Positions 35,451 to 45,951 of a DNA stretch of 64,000 nucleotides are shown here, one piece after another (within the stretch, counting starts at the first letter, position 1; each line of letters opens with the position of its first letter). The notes beneath the pieces are model-generated. The model saw nothing but the letters and a program-made list of their open reading frames with translations, was not told the origin of the DNA and did not search any database. The stretch spans positions 243,293 to 307,292 of the forward strand of contig JAEWZT010000006.1 of assembly GCA_023458375.1 (NCBI GenBank), written 5' to 3'. Origin of the DNA: Bacillota bacterium (lineage in GTDB: Bacteria; Bacillota; Clostridia; Christensenellales; CAG-314). The translations under genes and the position numbers were made by a program.

Positions 35451-38400
35451 ATGTGGAAGATTCTTAAAGTGTTTCTGTTGGGGGTAATTTTTGTTTTTGG
35501 CATTATTATTTTGAGTTTTTGGCTAAATTACTCATACTTTGCCTGCTTATGCGCGCAAAATCCTGAAAATAGTTCATATTTTGAAGATTTTGACAGAGAA
35601 AGTGTATTTATTTCCCAAAATAAAATCTTTTTTGAGGGCGGCAAATCTTTGCTGAGTAAAAAAGAAGCGTCGGAAAAACAGTTGGTCAGCATAACTTATC
35701 GCGTTTTAGAGGGCAGCCAGAAACAAGATTACATTTTTTATATCAATAAGGGCGAAAGGGCGGAAGATATAGCGCTTTATTTAGGGGGCGCGGAGGCAGC
35801 TTACGGTTGGTTTGCCGACCTAACCTTAACTCAAAACTATGATTTTTCTATTGCCCTAGAAGAAGACATTACCGTTTACGCTCAAAAAACTTTGTTTTTT
35901 GAGGGAAAAGGAAAGAGCGACTGCCCCGTCATAATTAAAGACGCCGGCGATTTGTCGCTTTTAGCCCAAATAAGCAATTTGAAGTGTTTTGAAAGGGTTT
36001 TTGACGTTGTAAGCCAAAGCTATACAAGCCTGGCAAGCGTTTTTTCTTCTTTTTATTTTTTGACGGAAAGCGATATTGAGATGCAAAACTGGACGCCGCT
36101 TTTTAACGTTTCGGGTCTGCCCTTTTGCGGCGTTTTTGAAGGCGGAGGCAAAACGCTTATTTTAAAGGGCGGCGAAAGCAACAGCTGCGGCTTGTTCGGC
36201 TATATAAGCGGCTGTTTAATTAAAAATCTTGTTTTAGACGTAGATTTCACTTTGGCGGCAGGGGGCGCTTTTTACGGCGGAGGCATTGCGGCGCAGTCCC
36301 TTGACGAAGTGTATATTGAAAATATAACCGTAAAGGGAGGCATTAAGACAAGCAATTCCTCGGCATCGGCGGGAGGTTTTATAGGAATAGGCAAGGGCTA
36401 TTTGAGCATTAAAAACTGTAAGTCAGAAATAGAGCTTGACGCCTTAAACAATGTCGGCGGGTTTTTGGGTTATTTTTATCCCTCGCCTTCGGCTCCTCGG
36501 GAACTTGACATTGACAACTGCTTTTTTAGCGGCAAGATAATCGTCTCAAAAGAAAAAAGCAAAAATATCGGGGGATTTGTCGGCTATATATACTACGGCG
36601 CGTCAAGCGTTTGTTTAAACAGCTGCATAAGCGTCGGGGACTTTGATATCGCGCCCTTTGCCACTTGCTTTGGTGCAATGGCAGGCAACTACACCACCAC
36701 CCTTGCGTCAAAAATTACCCTTATTGACTGCGCCAACTTTTCCGACATAATTTGCCAAAGCGGCGAAAAAGCGGGAGGATTGCTGGGATATATAAGGTGC
36801 CGCGAAATTGAGATAAGCAACTGCGCCAACTACGGAAAAATAAGTTGCCAAAGCGAAACCCTTTCAACAAATTGCGGCGGCATTGTCGGCTATGTTGACA
36901 GCGCTTGCCAAAACATGAGAATTGAAAACTGCCTTAATTACGGCGAGGTTGGCGCGTCGGGCTGCGGCGGGGCTTTTGCGGGGTATGTTTTTGCGGGCAA
37001 TGGCGTTTTGGCGCTTTACAACTGCATTAACGCCGCCAAAATTGAAGGAATTTTAAGTTCCGACGTTTTTATCGGCAAAAACAACGCAAAAAGTGTTCTT
37101 TACAGCGGGTGCTTTGACCTTGCGCAAGAAAAAGATTTTCCCTCAAAAGAATGCGTAAATGGATTAAAAAATGTCTATTGCCAAAGCGGTGATGAACCGC
37201 TTAAAGCCGATGTGTTCAGCGCGGTTTGGAAATATATTTTTGAAAGTTACGCCGCTACGCCCGATAGGGTTTTTCTTGATTTTGTGAAACCTTTGCAGGA
37301 CATTGAGGTATGCCGTTACAGTTACATATACGACCCCTCCCTTGGCGCAGACGTTTTAACCTTTTTGGAAAGATGTGCGGAAGTATCTTTTGAGACAAAC
37401 CGTGCAAACTTAGCTTTGGCATGTCAACCCTCTTTATATGTAATTAAAGTGTATTGGGAAAACGAAGAAGGCTTTGATTACATATTTTTTGAAGCAAAAT
37501 ATCCGCTTAGCGATTTTGAATTGTGTTTAGAGCAAAGCGGCGAGCCTCCCGTTTATTTCAGCGACGCGCAAAATATTTACAATTTTAACTTTTGGCAGCA
37601 AAGCGGCGGTCTTTATTCCCTATATGCAAATAACCTTAGCAAAGAAGAAGGCTACTCAATGTCCGTTACCTTTAACGGCGCCTTTCTGCCGCCAAACGGA
37701 AACGAGGCATATGAGTTTTATATCGGGCAAGGGGGAATATTGACGGTAAAGGTTTTTAAAGGGGACATAACTGTAAAAACGGTAAGTATTGCCTTTGAAG
37801 CCGAGTTCGTTTTACCCGGGGATATGGGAACCAGCGGCAACCCTTTACTTATAGAAAGCGGCGAACAGCTTAAAAACTATATAAATTACACTTACGGCGG
37901 AAAAAATGCAAAAGGGGAAAGCGCATATTTTCAGCTTTGCAAAAGCATTGATTTTGAGGGCGGAATATGGTTAGGGCTTGACAATTTTTACGGCGTTCTT
38001 GACGGCAACGGCTTTACAATTAGTAATTTTATTTTAAAAAGCGGCGAAACTAATGCGGCTTTTATAACTAATTTATACGGAATAATTAAAAACATAGCTT
38101 TTGAAAATATTAGTTGTCAAACTTCGGATCTTTACGGCAGTATCCTATGCATTAATATTTACGCTAATGCAGCCGTTTATGGCGTTATTTTTAACAATTG
38201 CAACGTTTACGGCGGGCGCAATTGTTTGGGCTTGGGCATTTTGGCATCGCGGGCGGCGGGCGGGGGAAGCGTCAATATCAGCGATTGCGCTTTTAATAAT
38301 TGCTCCGCAAACGGCTATACAAATATCGGCTGTGCCGTTGGAATATCGCAAGAGGGAGTAAACCTTTATATTGAGGGCGTTACCGCGCAAAACTGCGAAG

Positions 38401-41400
38401 TAATCGCTGAGGACTTAAACGCCGCCTTGTTGGTTGCCTGCGCACAAGGCGGACTCAGCGTTCAAGACTGCTCCATTATAAATTGCGCCGTTATTGCAGA
38501 TACAGCCGCCGCTGCAGTTGTCGCCTGCGTTCAAAAGGGAGAGCTAATCGTGAGCGGCGTTGCAATAAACAACTGTCAGATTTCTTCAATATATTCCGCG
38601 GGCGGCGTAGCCGCGGTTGTTGAGGGTTTAAAGGCGCAAATTGCCCAAGTTTTTATTGATTCCTGCGTTATAACGGAAAAAGGCGCACAAGCTTGCGGCA
38701 CTTCGGGCGTTGGCGGCGTTTTGGGATACTGCGCCGCGCCTGTTTCAATTATTGAGTGCGGCATCTTTCAAAGCATTTTTTCCTCCAACGCTTTATACGG
38801 CGGCGTCGGCGGAATTGTCGGCGTTTTAAATAACCGCGGCGAAATAAGTTATTGTATAAACGGCGCGCAGGTAATATCTTACGGCATTTACGCCGATGCC
38901 GCTGGAATTTCGGCATACTGCGGCGGGGAAGAGCTGTTTATAACCAATTGCGCCAATTTAGCGTTAATACAGTGCTTTTACGGGCGCGGGGGCGGAATTG
39001 CGTCCAAAGCTTTGGGCGATATAAGCGTTTTTAACAGTTACAATTCGGGAAAAGTTACCGCAAGGAAATCCGATGCTGTTATCGTCGAAATATGGGGTGA
39101 AATAAAGCTTTTCAATGCTTTTTACCTTGCAAACTGCGCTCCCTGCGCCTTAGAGGGCGCTTTTGCGTTTGAACAGGACGGCTCTGTTACAATGGGCGCG
39201 GCAAGCGAAAACATTTTTGATTTGCTTTATTATTACGATTGCGAATGGGTAATGAAAGAGGGTTTTTGCTATCCGTTACTTAATGATTTTATATTTGATT
39301 TTAAGTATTCGGTTGATGAAAATGCCATATCTTTAAAAGAAAAAGGCGCTTCGGCTTTTTTAAAAACACAAACCGCAAAAGACGCCATGCAACACAACTT
39401 TTACATATTTTTGACGGAAACAACGGCTGGCAAGAATTATATAATTGATTTTAACCTGACTTTTGATTGTCTTTTGGTTTATAAAAACGGAAAGTTTTTA
39501 AGCGAGCAATACGGTAAATCTTTTGAGCTTTTACCTTTAAAAGCCAACGATTTTTACTTTTTTGCTGGGATAACCGATAGCCGTATATTTTTTACCGTAA
39601 GCGTTTCTTTTAACCTGCCTTTTGAATACGAAATTGCTTCAAGCGATGACTTGCTTGCTTATTTGCAGGGGCTGCAAAAAGAAGGGCATTTTGACACAAG
39701 TCTGATAGATTTAAGCGGCAAATATACTTTATGCGCCGATATAGACCTTTGCGATTTCAAAAACGTATGGACTCCTTTGGGAAGTTTGCAAAGCCCTTTT
39801 TGCGGAAATCTTGAAGGGAACGGATTTAAAATTAAAAACCTTCAAATTGTCGGCGAAGACTACACGGGCTTTTTTGGTTATACCAAGGGTGCAATTATTC
39901 AAAACCTGCGCTTGCAGGGCGTTTATGTTGAGGGCAAAAGCTATGTGGGCGGCGTTGCGGGCAGCGCCCAAAACTGCTATGTTAAAAACTGCTATGTAAG
40001 CGGAAGCATTTACGCTAACGGCAGCTATGCGGGCGCGCTTATAGGCTATGCCGACGCCGCGACAATAATAAGCGGCTGCGCTGCCGGCGGGGAAAAAGAC
40101 CAAGCCAGCCTTTATGCATACTGGGCAGACTGCGGATATATCGGCGGAATAGTTGGCTGCGGCGGCAAGTTTTATGACTGCGTGAGCTGCGTTTCAATAT
40201 ATTCCCAAAGCGCGCAGTATGTCGGCGGAATAGCGGGCCGGGTTTTTGACGGCGCGGTTTTAGAAAATTGCTTTGCGGCGGGAGAGATTTTTGCAAAAAA
40301 TCTTCTTGCCCCCAGCTTGCCCTACGCCGGGTATCTTTTTGGCGGCACAGCGGGGGAAAACATAACCGTCACAAATTGCGGTATTTTGCTTACTTTGTGC
40401 TGCGACAGCGCCGCGCAGATAGAAGAAATTGAACTTTTTAACGCGGCAAGTTACTGCGAGTTAAGCCTTGTTCCCGACGGCGAGGGAAGAATAACAGTTA
40501 TCTTTCAAGTAATTTTCTGCGGCTTTGATGTTTCCCCTTCTGCTTTTGAAAGCGCCAACTACGGCGGGATAACGGCTAGACTAAAAATGAAAAACGGTCT
40601 TTATAAGTTTGTGTCTTCTTTTGACAAAGCGCAGTACGTTTTTAAAACTTATGTCGACGTTATATGCGGCGCTTTAACCTCCTATATCGGCAAAGAGTTT
40701 TTTACCGTTGAAATTGATTGCGACGGCAACGCTATCGCCGAAATATCTTGCGCCAACGATTTTGAATACCTTGCGTGGGCAATCAACGGCGGGCTGCCTT
40801 TAACGCTGATAACAAAAGAGGGCGAAGAACATGGATATTCTCCCTCAGAGGCAAAGTCGCTAAGCGTAAAGCTTACGGTAAATATAGATTTGACTGCGCC
40901 GCGCTACGCCGTAATTTATGACGGAAAGGCTGTGCCCTGCCAAGAAAACATGCAAGGCAGCTTTGTTTTAAATAAAGTCGGAGGCAAAAAAGAAGGAGAT
41001 ATTATTTACAATTTTTACGGATTTGGCAATACTCCTTTTTCGGGCTACGGCGGCAGCATTTTCGGGCAGGGGCATACTTTAAACGTTAATATAAATATGC
41101 AAAACAGTTTCGCCGCGGGTTTAATCGCTTTTAGCTCTAAGGGCGAAAACGAGGTTTGCATAAAGGATATAACGCTTTCGGGCAGCATAAAAGGAGGAAA
41201 ATACGCCGGTTTAATAGGTTTTTATCACGGCAGACAAGAATGCCAACTGTGTTTTGAAAATGTTGCCGTAAAAGCGTGCTTTGAGGCGGAAAACGCCGCT
41301 AGTTTTATTGGGGCGGCGTTATCAGAGAGTCCTTTGAAAGTTAAAATTAAAGATTGCGTTACCGACGCTAACTTTAATTGTAATACCGCCGCCGCCTTTG

Positions 41401-44400
41401 CGGGAAAAAATCTGAGCGGAACGGATAATCTTACCTTTTGCTTTTATGGCGTTAACAAGGATTATACCCTTTTAAGCTACGCGTCCCAAAGCTTTACCGT
41501 AGCTAACGGGGAGGTTCAAAGAATTATTAAACTTCATTACGGCAATTTGCAAGAAGAGTATTGCGAGGTTTTCACAACAAACGCAAACTCTTTAAGCATC
41601 ACGCTCGGTTCTTTGACCGTCGCGGGCGAAACGTATTTTTTTGAGCCTGTAACGCTTGTTTTTAAAAAGGAAAGCGTAGTTAAAAAAGAATTTTATCTTC
41701 TTATTCTTTGCGGCTCGCTTTCAAAAACTTACGACGGCAATCCCGTCTTAGCTTTAAAGGAACAGAATTATTTAGGCAGCTGGAAAATCGCTGCCGATGA
41801 AATTACCGTAAGCGGCGCAGACGCCGCCCAAAACATAAATTACGATTTGTCCCGCTTAGCCGTTGAGGGGGAAACGCCGATAATCGTTTGCGCGCAAAGT
41901 TTTTGCGTTAATATTAACAAAGCGCCTGTAACGCTCTCTTTTTTCACTCCTTCGCCTTTGATTTATGACGGAAACGCCCATATAATTGAGGTCGACATAG
42001 ACGCAGGTTCTTTTTCGGATACTCTTAAATACTCTTTGGTTTACTATCTGCTGACCCAAAACGAGCCTGTAAAAATAAGCGGTCCTCCCGTAAACGCCGC
42101 TTCTTACCGCGCAGAGTTTGTTTTAAACGACGGCAACTTTTATATTATGGGGGAAAATTTCCTTGATTTTGATATTGAAAAAAAAGAAATAGAGGTAAGT
42201 TTTCCCCTTGGCTACGTTAAAAGCAAAACATGGGGAAGTGGCGACCCCCTTTGGGAAACAATCTCTTTTGAAGTTCTTCTTAAAAATTACAGCGAGATAA
42301 TCAACATTAGCTTTTTAAGAGAGGAGGGGGAAAGCGTCGGCGTTTACGGCGTTTTGCCCTGTTCGTCAAACGGCAACTATGAGATAAAACTGGCGGAAAA
42401 CGGATATTTTGAAATTACAAAAGCGCCGATAACGCTTTTCTTTGTCGTTACAAGCAAGGTTTACGACGGCAAAGCGGCAAATTTTACCGCTTTTGCCCAA
42501 GGAGTAGCGGGTAACACCCAGCCTAAGGGGCAAATTACCTATTCATATTATCTTGACGGAGCATTGACGGTGCCTACGACGCTTATTTCCGCGGGCGCTC
42601 AAAGCTTAGGCGGCGCGCCTATATTTGCGGGCAGATACTTTGTAAAAGCCCAATACGGCGGCGACGAAAATTACGCGGCGGTTACTGCGGCGGAAGAAAT
42701 TATAATCGAAAAAGCTACGCCGTTTTTTACCCTGCCCGCGGTTAAAGAAATCTATGCGGGGCAAAGTCTGTTTGACAGCGCTTTTACAGGCGGAAGCGGC
42801 GAGGGTAATTTTTCTTGGAAAGAAAACCGCGTTTTAAATATTGGCGGCGAGTTTTGCGCGCTAGCCGTCTTTACACCCGCAGACGGCAGAAACTATTTGT
42901 GCGCCGAGTTTGAAATCTTTATTAAAGTTTCGCAGCTTATCGTAATTTTTAAGGACGACATAAAAACTTTGGAAGTTGGGGTTTTATACGGTCAAAGCGT
43001 TGACAAAACGCTCTATTCGCCCCTTCCCAAGCTGGGTTATAGGGCTGAATGGGAAGACATTTCCACTCAAAATATTACAGATTTTATTGTTGTCAACGCG
43101 GTATATACTTTGATTGCGCCCCAAATAAGCATTGAGGGCGACAGCGAGTGCGTTTACGGTCAAACCCTTATGTTAAACGCCGTCGCTTTTCATCCTTTGG
43201 ATAATTTAAGCTACGCGTGGCGCAAAGAGGGAAGCGAAGATACTATAAGCGCTTCAAGCGTGCTGACTTTAAACGAGGTAAGCCAATCGGGAAAATATAT
43301 CCTTACCGTAAGCGTAAAGGACGGCAAAAATAAAGCCCTTGCCCAAGCAAGCGTTGAAGTTAGCATAAGGCGCGCCTACTTAGACGTTAAGGCATATTCT
43401 TACAGCGGGGTTTACGACGGCAAGTCTCATTCAGTTGCCGTTGACGCGCCGCAGGACGCTAAGGTGCAATACAGCTTTGACAAAGTAACTTGGCGCGATT
43501 ATGCCTTTTCTTTTAAAAACGCCTGCGATTTTGAGGTTTTTTTCAAAGTTTCAAAGGAAAACTATCATGATTTTGTCGGCAGCGCCTTTGTAAAAATTGA
43601 TAAACGACAAATAAGCATAGCAATTGACGACAAGCAAGGCGTATATTCGGCGGCGCTTTTGCCTTTAACTTATAAAATAACCAAAGGCGCTGTGCTTGAC
43701 GGCGACAGGCTGGAAGTAGCGCTTACAAAAGAGAACGGAACAAACGTCGGGTGCTATGCAATAAGCGGCGCTTGCAGTAACGAAAATTATATAGCCGAAT
43801 TTAGTTGCGGAGTTTATTTTATTACGCCCTTTAATTTGCCGTTAAGCAATTTTAATTTTTGCGACAGCGTAAAAGAATATGACGGCAGCGCTCAAAAACT
43901 GTGCGCCGAAGGGCTGCCCGACGGCATAAAGGCGGAATATTACTGCGACAGTTTATGCACAAAAATATTTGAGGGGGCTAAGGAAAGGGGCGAATACGAT
44001 GTTTATGCCAAAATCTCATGCCCTTACGGAAATTACTTATTTGAAGGCGAAAACACTTTGACGCTTTATGCAAAGCTAACCGTAGTCGTAAAGGTGGAAT
44101 TAAAGTGGACGGTTCCGCAAGAGCTTGTTTACTGCGGCGGCGAAATGCGTTCTCTTGTTAAAGCTTGTTATGTTGACGAAAAGGGGAATACCGTAGCGGC
44201 GCCGCTTACCTTTACCCAACAGGGAGAGCAATGCTTCTTTTTAAACGCGGGCATTTATGTCGTCTATGCCTCTTTGGGGGATTTTTACATAAGCGGTTCG
44301 CCCCTTTTTAAACAAATTGAAATAGAAAAAGCAAAAATAGACTTAACGGGAGTAAAGTTTAACGATTTAACGGCAGATTTTGATAACAGCGTCAAAAAAC

Positions 44401-44888
44401 CCGAAATAACGGGGGAGCTTGCGCAGGGCGTGTCGGTAAAATATTTTTGTAACGGCGAACCTTTTTCGGGAGCTTTGCAAGGAGGCGAATATGTTATTAC
44501 GGCGCATTTTTCGGCGGGAGAAAACTATTTTACCTGCCAAATGACGGCAAAATTGACTATAAACAGAAACGTTGAGGCCGAAGAAGCGTTTATTTCAGGC
44601 GTCAGCGGCATAAAAGCCGTGTATTTATCCAGTTACGAGCGGCTAAAAGAGCTGTACAAACTCTATGAAGAAATAATTTACAAAGAGGGCGTAAAAAGCG
44701 CCAAACAAAAACTGGACGCCGCCGCAAAAGACTACGGCGAACTGGTTTTAAGGGCAAACAGAAGAAGCGAACAAGCGCAAACGTTTTTGGAAAAACTTTT
44801 TTCTTCACCTGTTTTTGCCGCCTCATCTTTTGCCGCTTTTAGCTTGACGGCTTTTAACTTTGCGAAAAAAAGAAAGCGACTGTTATAA
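35451..44888 (+). CDS. Giant surface protein: GLUG/beta-helix repeats, MBG/YDG domains, C-terminal membrane anchor
   Basis: 3145 residues; probably a cell-surface adhesin or stalk. Residues 1-30 form an N-terminal membrane segment. Four blocks of GLUG-like, beta-helix-forming repeats follow at about 204-560, 787-1280, 1394-1664 and 1767-2003. Each opens with a TPL..FCG.LEGNGFKIKNL type unit and carries repeats such as NC.NYGE..GGIVGY. From ~2084 come MBG/YDG-type beta domains, each marked by YDG (TYDGNPV, IYDGNAH, VYDGKAA, VYDGKSH, EYDGSAQ), with an Ig-like insert (~2557-2640, GQTLMLNAVAF). A helical stretch (~3044-3118) leads to a C-terminal hydrophobic segment and KKRKRLL. There is no LPXTG, so it is probably membrane- rather than sortase-anchored. 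Cysteine is unusually frequent. Start ATG after AAGGAG. Confidence 0.85.
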   Translation: MWKILKVFLLGVIFVFGIIILSFWLNYSYFACLCAQNPENSSYFEDFDRESVFISQNKIFFEGGKSLLSKKEASEKQLVSITYRVLEGSQKQDYIFYINKGERAEDIALYLGGAEAAYGWFADLTLTQNYDFSIALEEDITVYAQKTLFFEGKGKSDCPVIIKDAGDLSLLAQISNLKCFERVFDVVSQSYTSLASVFSSFYFLTESDIEMQNWTPLFNVSGLPFCGVFEGGGKTLILKGGESNSCGLFGYISGCLIKNLVLDVDFTLAAGGAFYGGGIAAQSLDEVYIENITVKGGIKTSNSSASAGGFIGIGKGYLSIKNCKSEIELDALNNVGGFLGYFYPSPSAPRELDIDNCFFSGKIIVSKEKSKNIGGFVGYIYYGASSVCLNSCISVGDFDIAPFATCFGAMAGNYTTTLASKITLIDCANFSDIICQSGEKAGGLLGYIRCREIEISNCANYGKISCQSETLSTNCGGIVGYVDSACQNMRIENCLNYGEVGASGCGGAFAGYVFAGNGVLALYNCINAAKIEGILSSDVFIGKNNAKSVLYSGCFDLAQEKDFPSKECVNGLKNVYCQSGDEPLKADVFSAVWKYIFESYAATPDRVFLDFVKPLQDIEVCRYSYIYDPSLGADVLTFLERCAEVSFETNRANLALACQPSLYVIKVYWENEEGFDYIFFEAKYPLSDFELCLEQSGEPPVYFSDAQNIYNFNFWQQSGGLYSLYANNLSKEEGYSMSVTFNGAFLPPNGNEAYEFYIGQGGILTVKVFKGDITVKTVSIAFEAEFVLPGDMGTSGNPLLIESGEQLKNYINYTYGGKNAKGESAYFQLCKSIDFEGGIWLGLDNFYGVLDGNGFTISNFILKSGETNAAFITNLYGIIKNIAFENISCQTSDLYGSILCINIYANAAVYGVIFNNCNVYGGRNCLGLGILASRAAGGGSVNISDCAFNNCSANGYTNIGCAVGISQEGVNLYIEGVTAQNCEVIAEDLNAALLVACAQGGLSVQDCSIINCAVIADTAAAAVVACVQKGELIVSGVAINNCQISSIYSAGGVAAVVEGLKAQIAQVFIDSCVITEKGAQACGTSGVGGVLGYCAAPVSIIECGIFQSIFSSNALYGGVGGIVGVLNNRGEISYCINGAQVISYGIYADAAGISAYCGGEELFITNCANLALIQCFYGRGGGIASKALGDISVFNSYNSGKVTARKSDAVIVEIWGEIKLFNAFYLANCAPCALEGAFAFEQDGSVTMGAASENIFDLLYYYDCEWVMKEGFCYPLLNDFIFDFKYSVDENAISLKEKGASAFLKTQTAKDAMQHNFYIFLTETTAGKNYIIDFNLTFDCLLVYKNGKFLSEQYGKSFELLPLKANDFYFFAGITDSRIFFTVSVSFNLPFEYEIASSDDLLAYLQGLQKEGHFDTSLIDLSGKYTLCADIDLCDFKNVWTPLGSLQSPFCGNLEGNGFKIKNLQIVGEDYTGFFGYTKGAIIQNLRLQGVYVEGKSYVGGVAGSAQNCYVKNCYVSGSIYANGSYAGALIGYADAATIISGCAAGGEKDQASLYAYWADCGYIGGIVGCGGKFYDCVSCVSIYSQSAQYVGGIAGRVFDGAVLENCFAAGEIFAKNLLAPSLPYAGYLFGGTAGENITVTNCGILLTLCCDSAAQIEEIELFNAASYCELSLVPDGEGRITVIFQVIFCGFDVSPSAFESANYGGITARLKMKNGLYKFVSSFDKAQYVFKTYVDVICGALTSYIGKEFFTVEIDCDGNAIAEISCANDFEYLAWAINGGLPLTLITKEGEEHGYSPSEAKSLSVKLTVNIDLTAPRYAVIYDGKAVPCQENMQGSFVLNKVGGKKEGDIIYNFYGFGNTPFSGYGGSIFGQGHTLNVNINMQNSFAAGLIAFSSKGENEVCIKDITLSGSIKGGKYAGLIGFYHGRQECQLCFENVAVKACFEAENAASFIGAALSESPLKVKIKDCVTDANFNCNTAAAFAGKNLSGTDNLTFCFYGVNKDYTLLSYASQSFTVANGEVQRIIKLHYGNLQEEYCEVFTTNANSLSITLGSLTVAGETYFFEPVTLVFKKESVVKKEFYLLILCGSLSKTYDGNPVLALKEQNYLGSWKIAADEITVSGADAAQNINYDLSRLAVEGETPIIVCAQSFCVNINKAPVTLSFFTPSPLIYDGNAHIIEVDIDAGSFSDTLKYSLVYYLLTQNEPVKISGPPVNAASYRAEFVLNDGNFYIMGENFLDFDIEKKEIEVSFPLGYVKSKTWGSGDPLWETISFEVLLKNYSEIINISFLREEGESVGVYGVLPCSSNGNYEIKLAENGYFEITKAPITLFFVVTSKVYDGKAANFTAFAQGVAGNTQPKGQITYSYYLDGALTVPTTLISAGAQSLGGAPIFAGRYFVKAQYGGDENYAAVTAAEEIIIEKATPFFTLPAVKEIYAGQSLFDSAFTGGSGEGNFSWKENRVLNIGGEFCALAVFTPADGRNYLCAEFEIFIKVSQLIVIFKDDIKTLEVGVLYGQSVDKTLYSPLPKLGYRAEWEDISTQNITDFIVVNAVYTLIAPQISIEGDSECVYGQTLMLNAVAFHPLDNLSYAWRKEGSEDTISASSVLTLNEVSQSGKYILTVSVKDGKNKALAQASVEVSIRRAYLDVKAYSYSGVYDGKSHSVAVDAPQDAKVQYSFDKVTWRDYAFSFKNACDFEVFFKVSKENYHDFVGSAFVKIDKRQISIAIDDKQGVYSAALLPLTYKITKGAVLDGDRLEVALTKENGTNVGCYAISGACSNENYIAEFSCGVYFITPFNLPLSNFNFCDSVKEYDGSAQKLCAEGLPDGIKAEYYCDSLCTKIFEGAKERGEYDVYAKISCPYGNYLFEGENTLTLYAKLTVVVKVELKWTVPQELVYCGGEMRSLVKACYVDEKGNTVAAPLTFTQQGEQCFFLNAGIYVVYASLGDFYISGSPLFKQIEIEKAKIDLTGVKFNDLTADFDNSVKKPEITGELAQGVSVKYFCNGEPFSGALQGGEYVITAHFSAGENYFTCQMTAKLTINRNVEAEEAFISGVSGIKAVYLSSYERLKELYKLYEEIIYKEGVKSAKQKLDAAAKDYGELVLRANRRSEQAQTFLEKLFSSPVFAASSFAAFSLTAFNFAKKRKRLL

Positions 44889-44921
44889 GCAGTTTTATAA
44901 TAAGGAGGTAACGAAGGATAA

Positions 44922-45575
44922 ATGGACAAAAATATTATAAAAGTTTTAACGGGCAGTTTAGTAATAATTACGCTTTTTGCTTTATGTTCCTGCGACGCCA
45001 AACCTACGTTTGCCAAACTTCAAAGCGCGTTAAACGGCTCAAAAGAGCCTTATTACATAGAGGCAAGCGCGGAATATTGCGAAAGCGGAGTTATGCTAGT
45101 AAATAAATATACGCTTGAAATAGGAAAGGATAATGAGCAAATCAAAGCGCTTTACTCTTGGCAAGAGCAGGAGCTTGCGCCCCTTGGGAGCGAAGAACAA
45201 ATTATTTGTTCAAGCGGCAGTGATATTTTTTTTGATAAAAATTATAAAAGCTTGTGTAAAAAAATAAGCGGTGGCGAACAGCATTTTAAACTTTTAAGCG
45301 CATCGGAACTGGCGATTAAGAAAAATTATTTTTTAAAATACGAGTTTAAGCAAGAGAAAAACACAGACTATTATTATTTTTACGGCGAACTGAACAGCGC
45401 GGGCAGAAAGATGGCTTTCGGCGGCGCCGAAAAAGAGATAGTAAAAGCCGACATAGAAATTAAGGTTTTAGGCAAAGAAAAAAAGGTTTTAGGGATTGTC
45501 GTAAACTTTCAATACAGCGGCGGAGGCGAAGGTAGAATAACTTTTTTATATGGCTATGACATGCAAAAGATTTAA
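44922..45575 (+). CDS. Lipoprotein of unknown function, paired with the giant protein
   Basis: 217 residues. The signal sequence MDKNIIKVLTGSLVIITLFA ends LCSC with Cys24 as lipid anchor. The rest (YYIEASAEYCESGVMLVNKYTLEIGK, ALYSWQEQELAPLG, ADIEIKVLGKEKKVLGIVVNFQY, GRITFLYGYDM) reads as an all-beta domain and resembles LolA/outer-membrane-lipoprotein-carrier-like or DUF-type lipoproteins, but I do not recognise a family with confidence. It starts 34 bases after the giant gene with a GGAGG site, so the two are probably co-transcribed, and it may help that protein reach or stay at the surface. This is inference from position only. Confidence 0.7.
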   Translation: MDKNIIKVLTGSLVIITLFALCSCDAKPTFAKLQSALNGSKEPYYIEASAEYCESGVMLVNKYTLEIGKDNEQIKALYSWQEQELAPLGSEEQIICSSGSDIFFDKNYKSLCKKISGGEQHFKLLSASELAIKKNYFLKYEFKQEKNTDYYYFYGELNSAGRKMAFGGAEKEIVKADIEIKVLGKEKKVLGIVVNFQYSGGGEGRITFLYGYDMQKI

Positions 45576-45951
45576 AAGACGAAACTTGTGCGCTTTGTTT
45601 TGCCTTTTTTAAAAATGTTTTTTTTAGCAAAATCAAAAAACTTATGCTTTTATAAGCATCAATTAATGCTTTCGCAACAGCGACTTTGTAAAAATCAAAG
45701 TTTAATAATAAATCAATAATATGCGCAAAAAGTTTTTCTTTGTTTGAAGGCGCGGAGTTTATAAAACAGAAAAGACTAGAAAAGACAAACCAAAAGTGCA
45801 ATGTCATTTTAAAGGTTTTTTAGCAATAGCGGCGGCGCACTTCTAATTCTTTATATAAATTTATAATGCGCGCGGTCTGTTTTTCTTGAAAAATTGAGCC
45901 GTCTTGTGGTATAATTTTTTATAGAACAAATTAAAAAGAGGAAGAAATAAA
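45576..45951. other. Intergenic region before ridA
   Basis: About 375 bases. It contains the ridA promoter near its right end; otherwise I see no gene, and no strong terminator for the preceding lipoprotein. Confidence 0.5.
45886..45915 (+). promoter_or_regulatory. ridA promoter
   Basis: TTGAAA at 45886-45891, 18-bp spacer, TATAAT at 45910-45915. The start codon is at 45952 with AGAGGAAG upstream. Confidence 0.65.
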
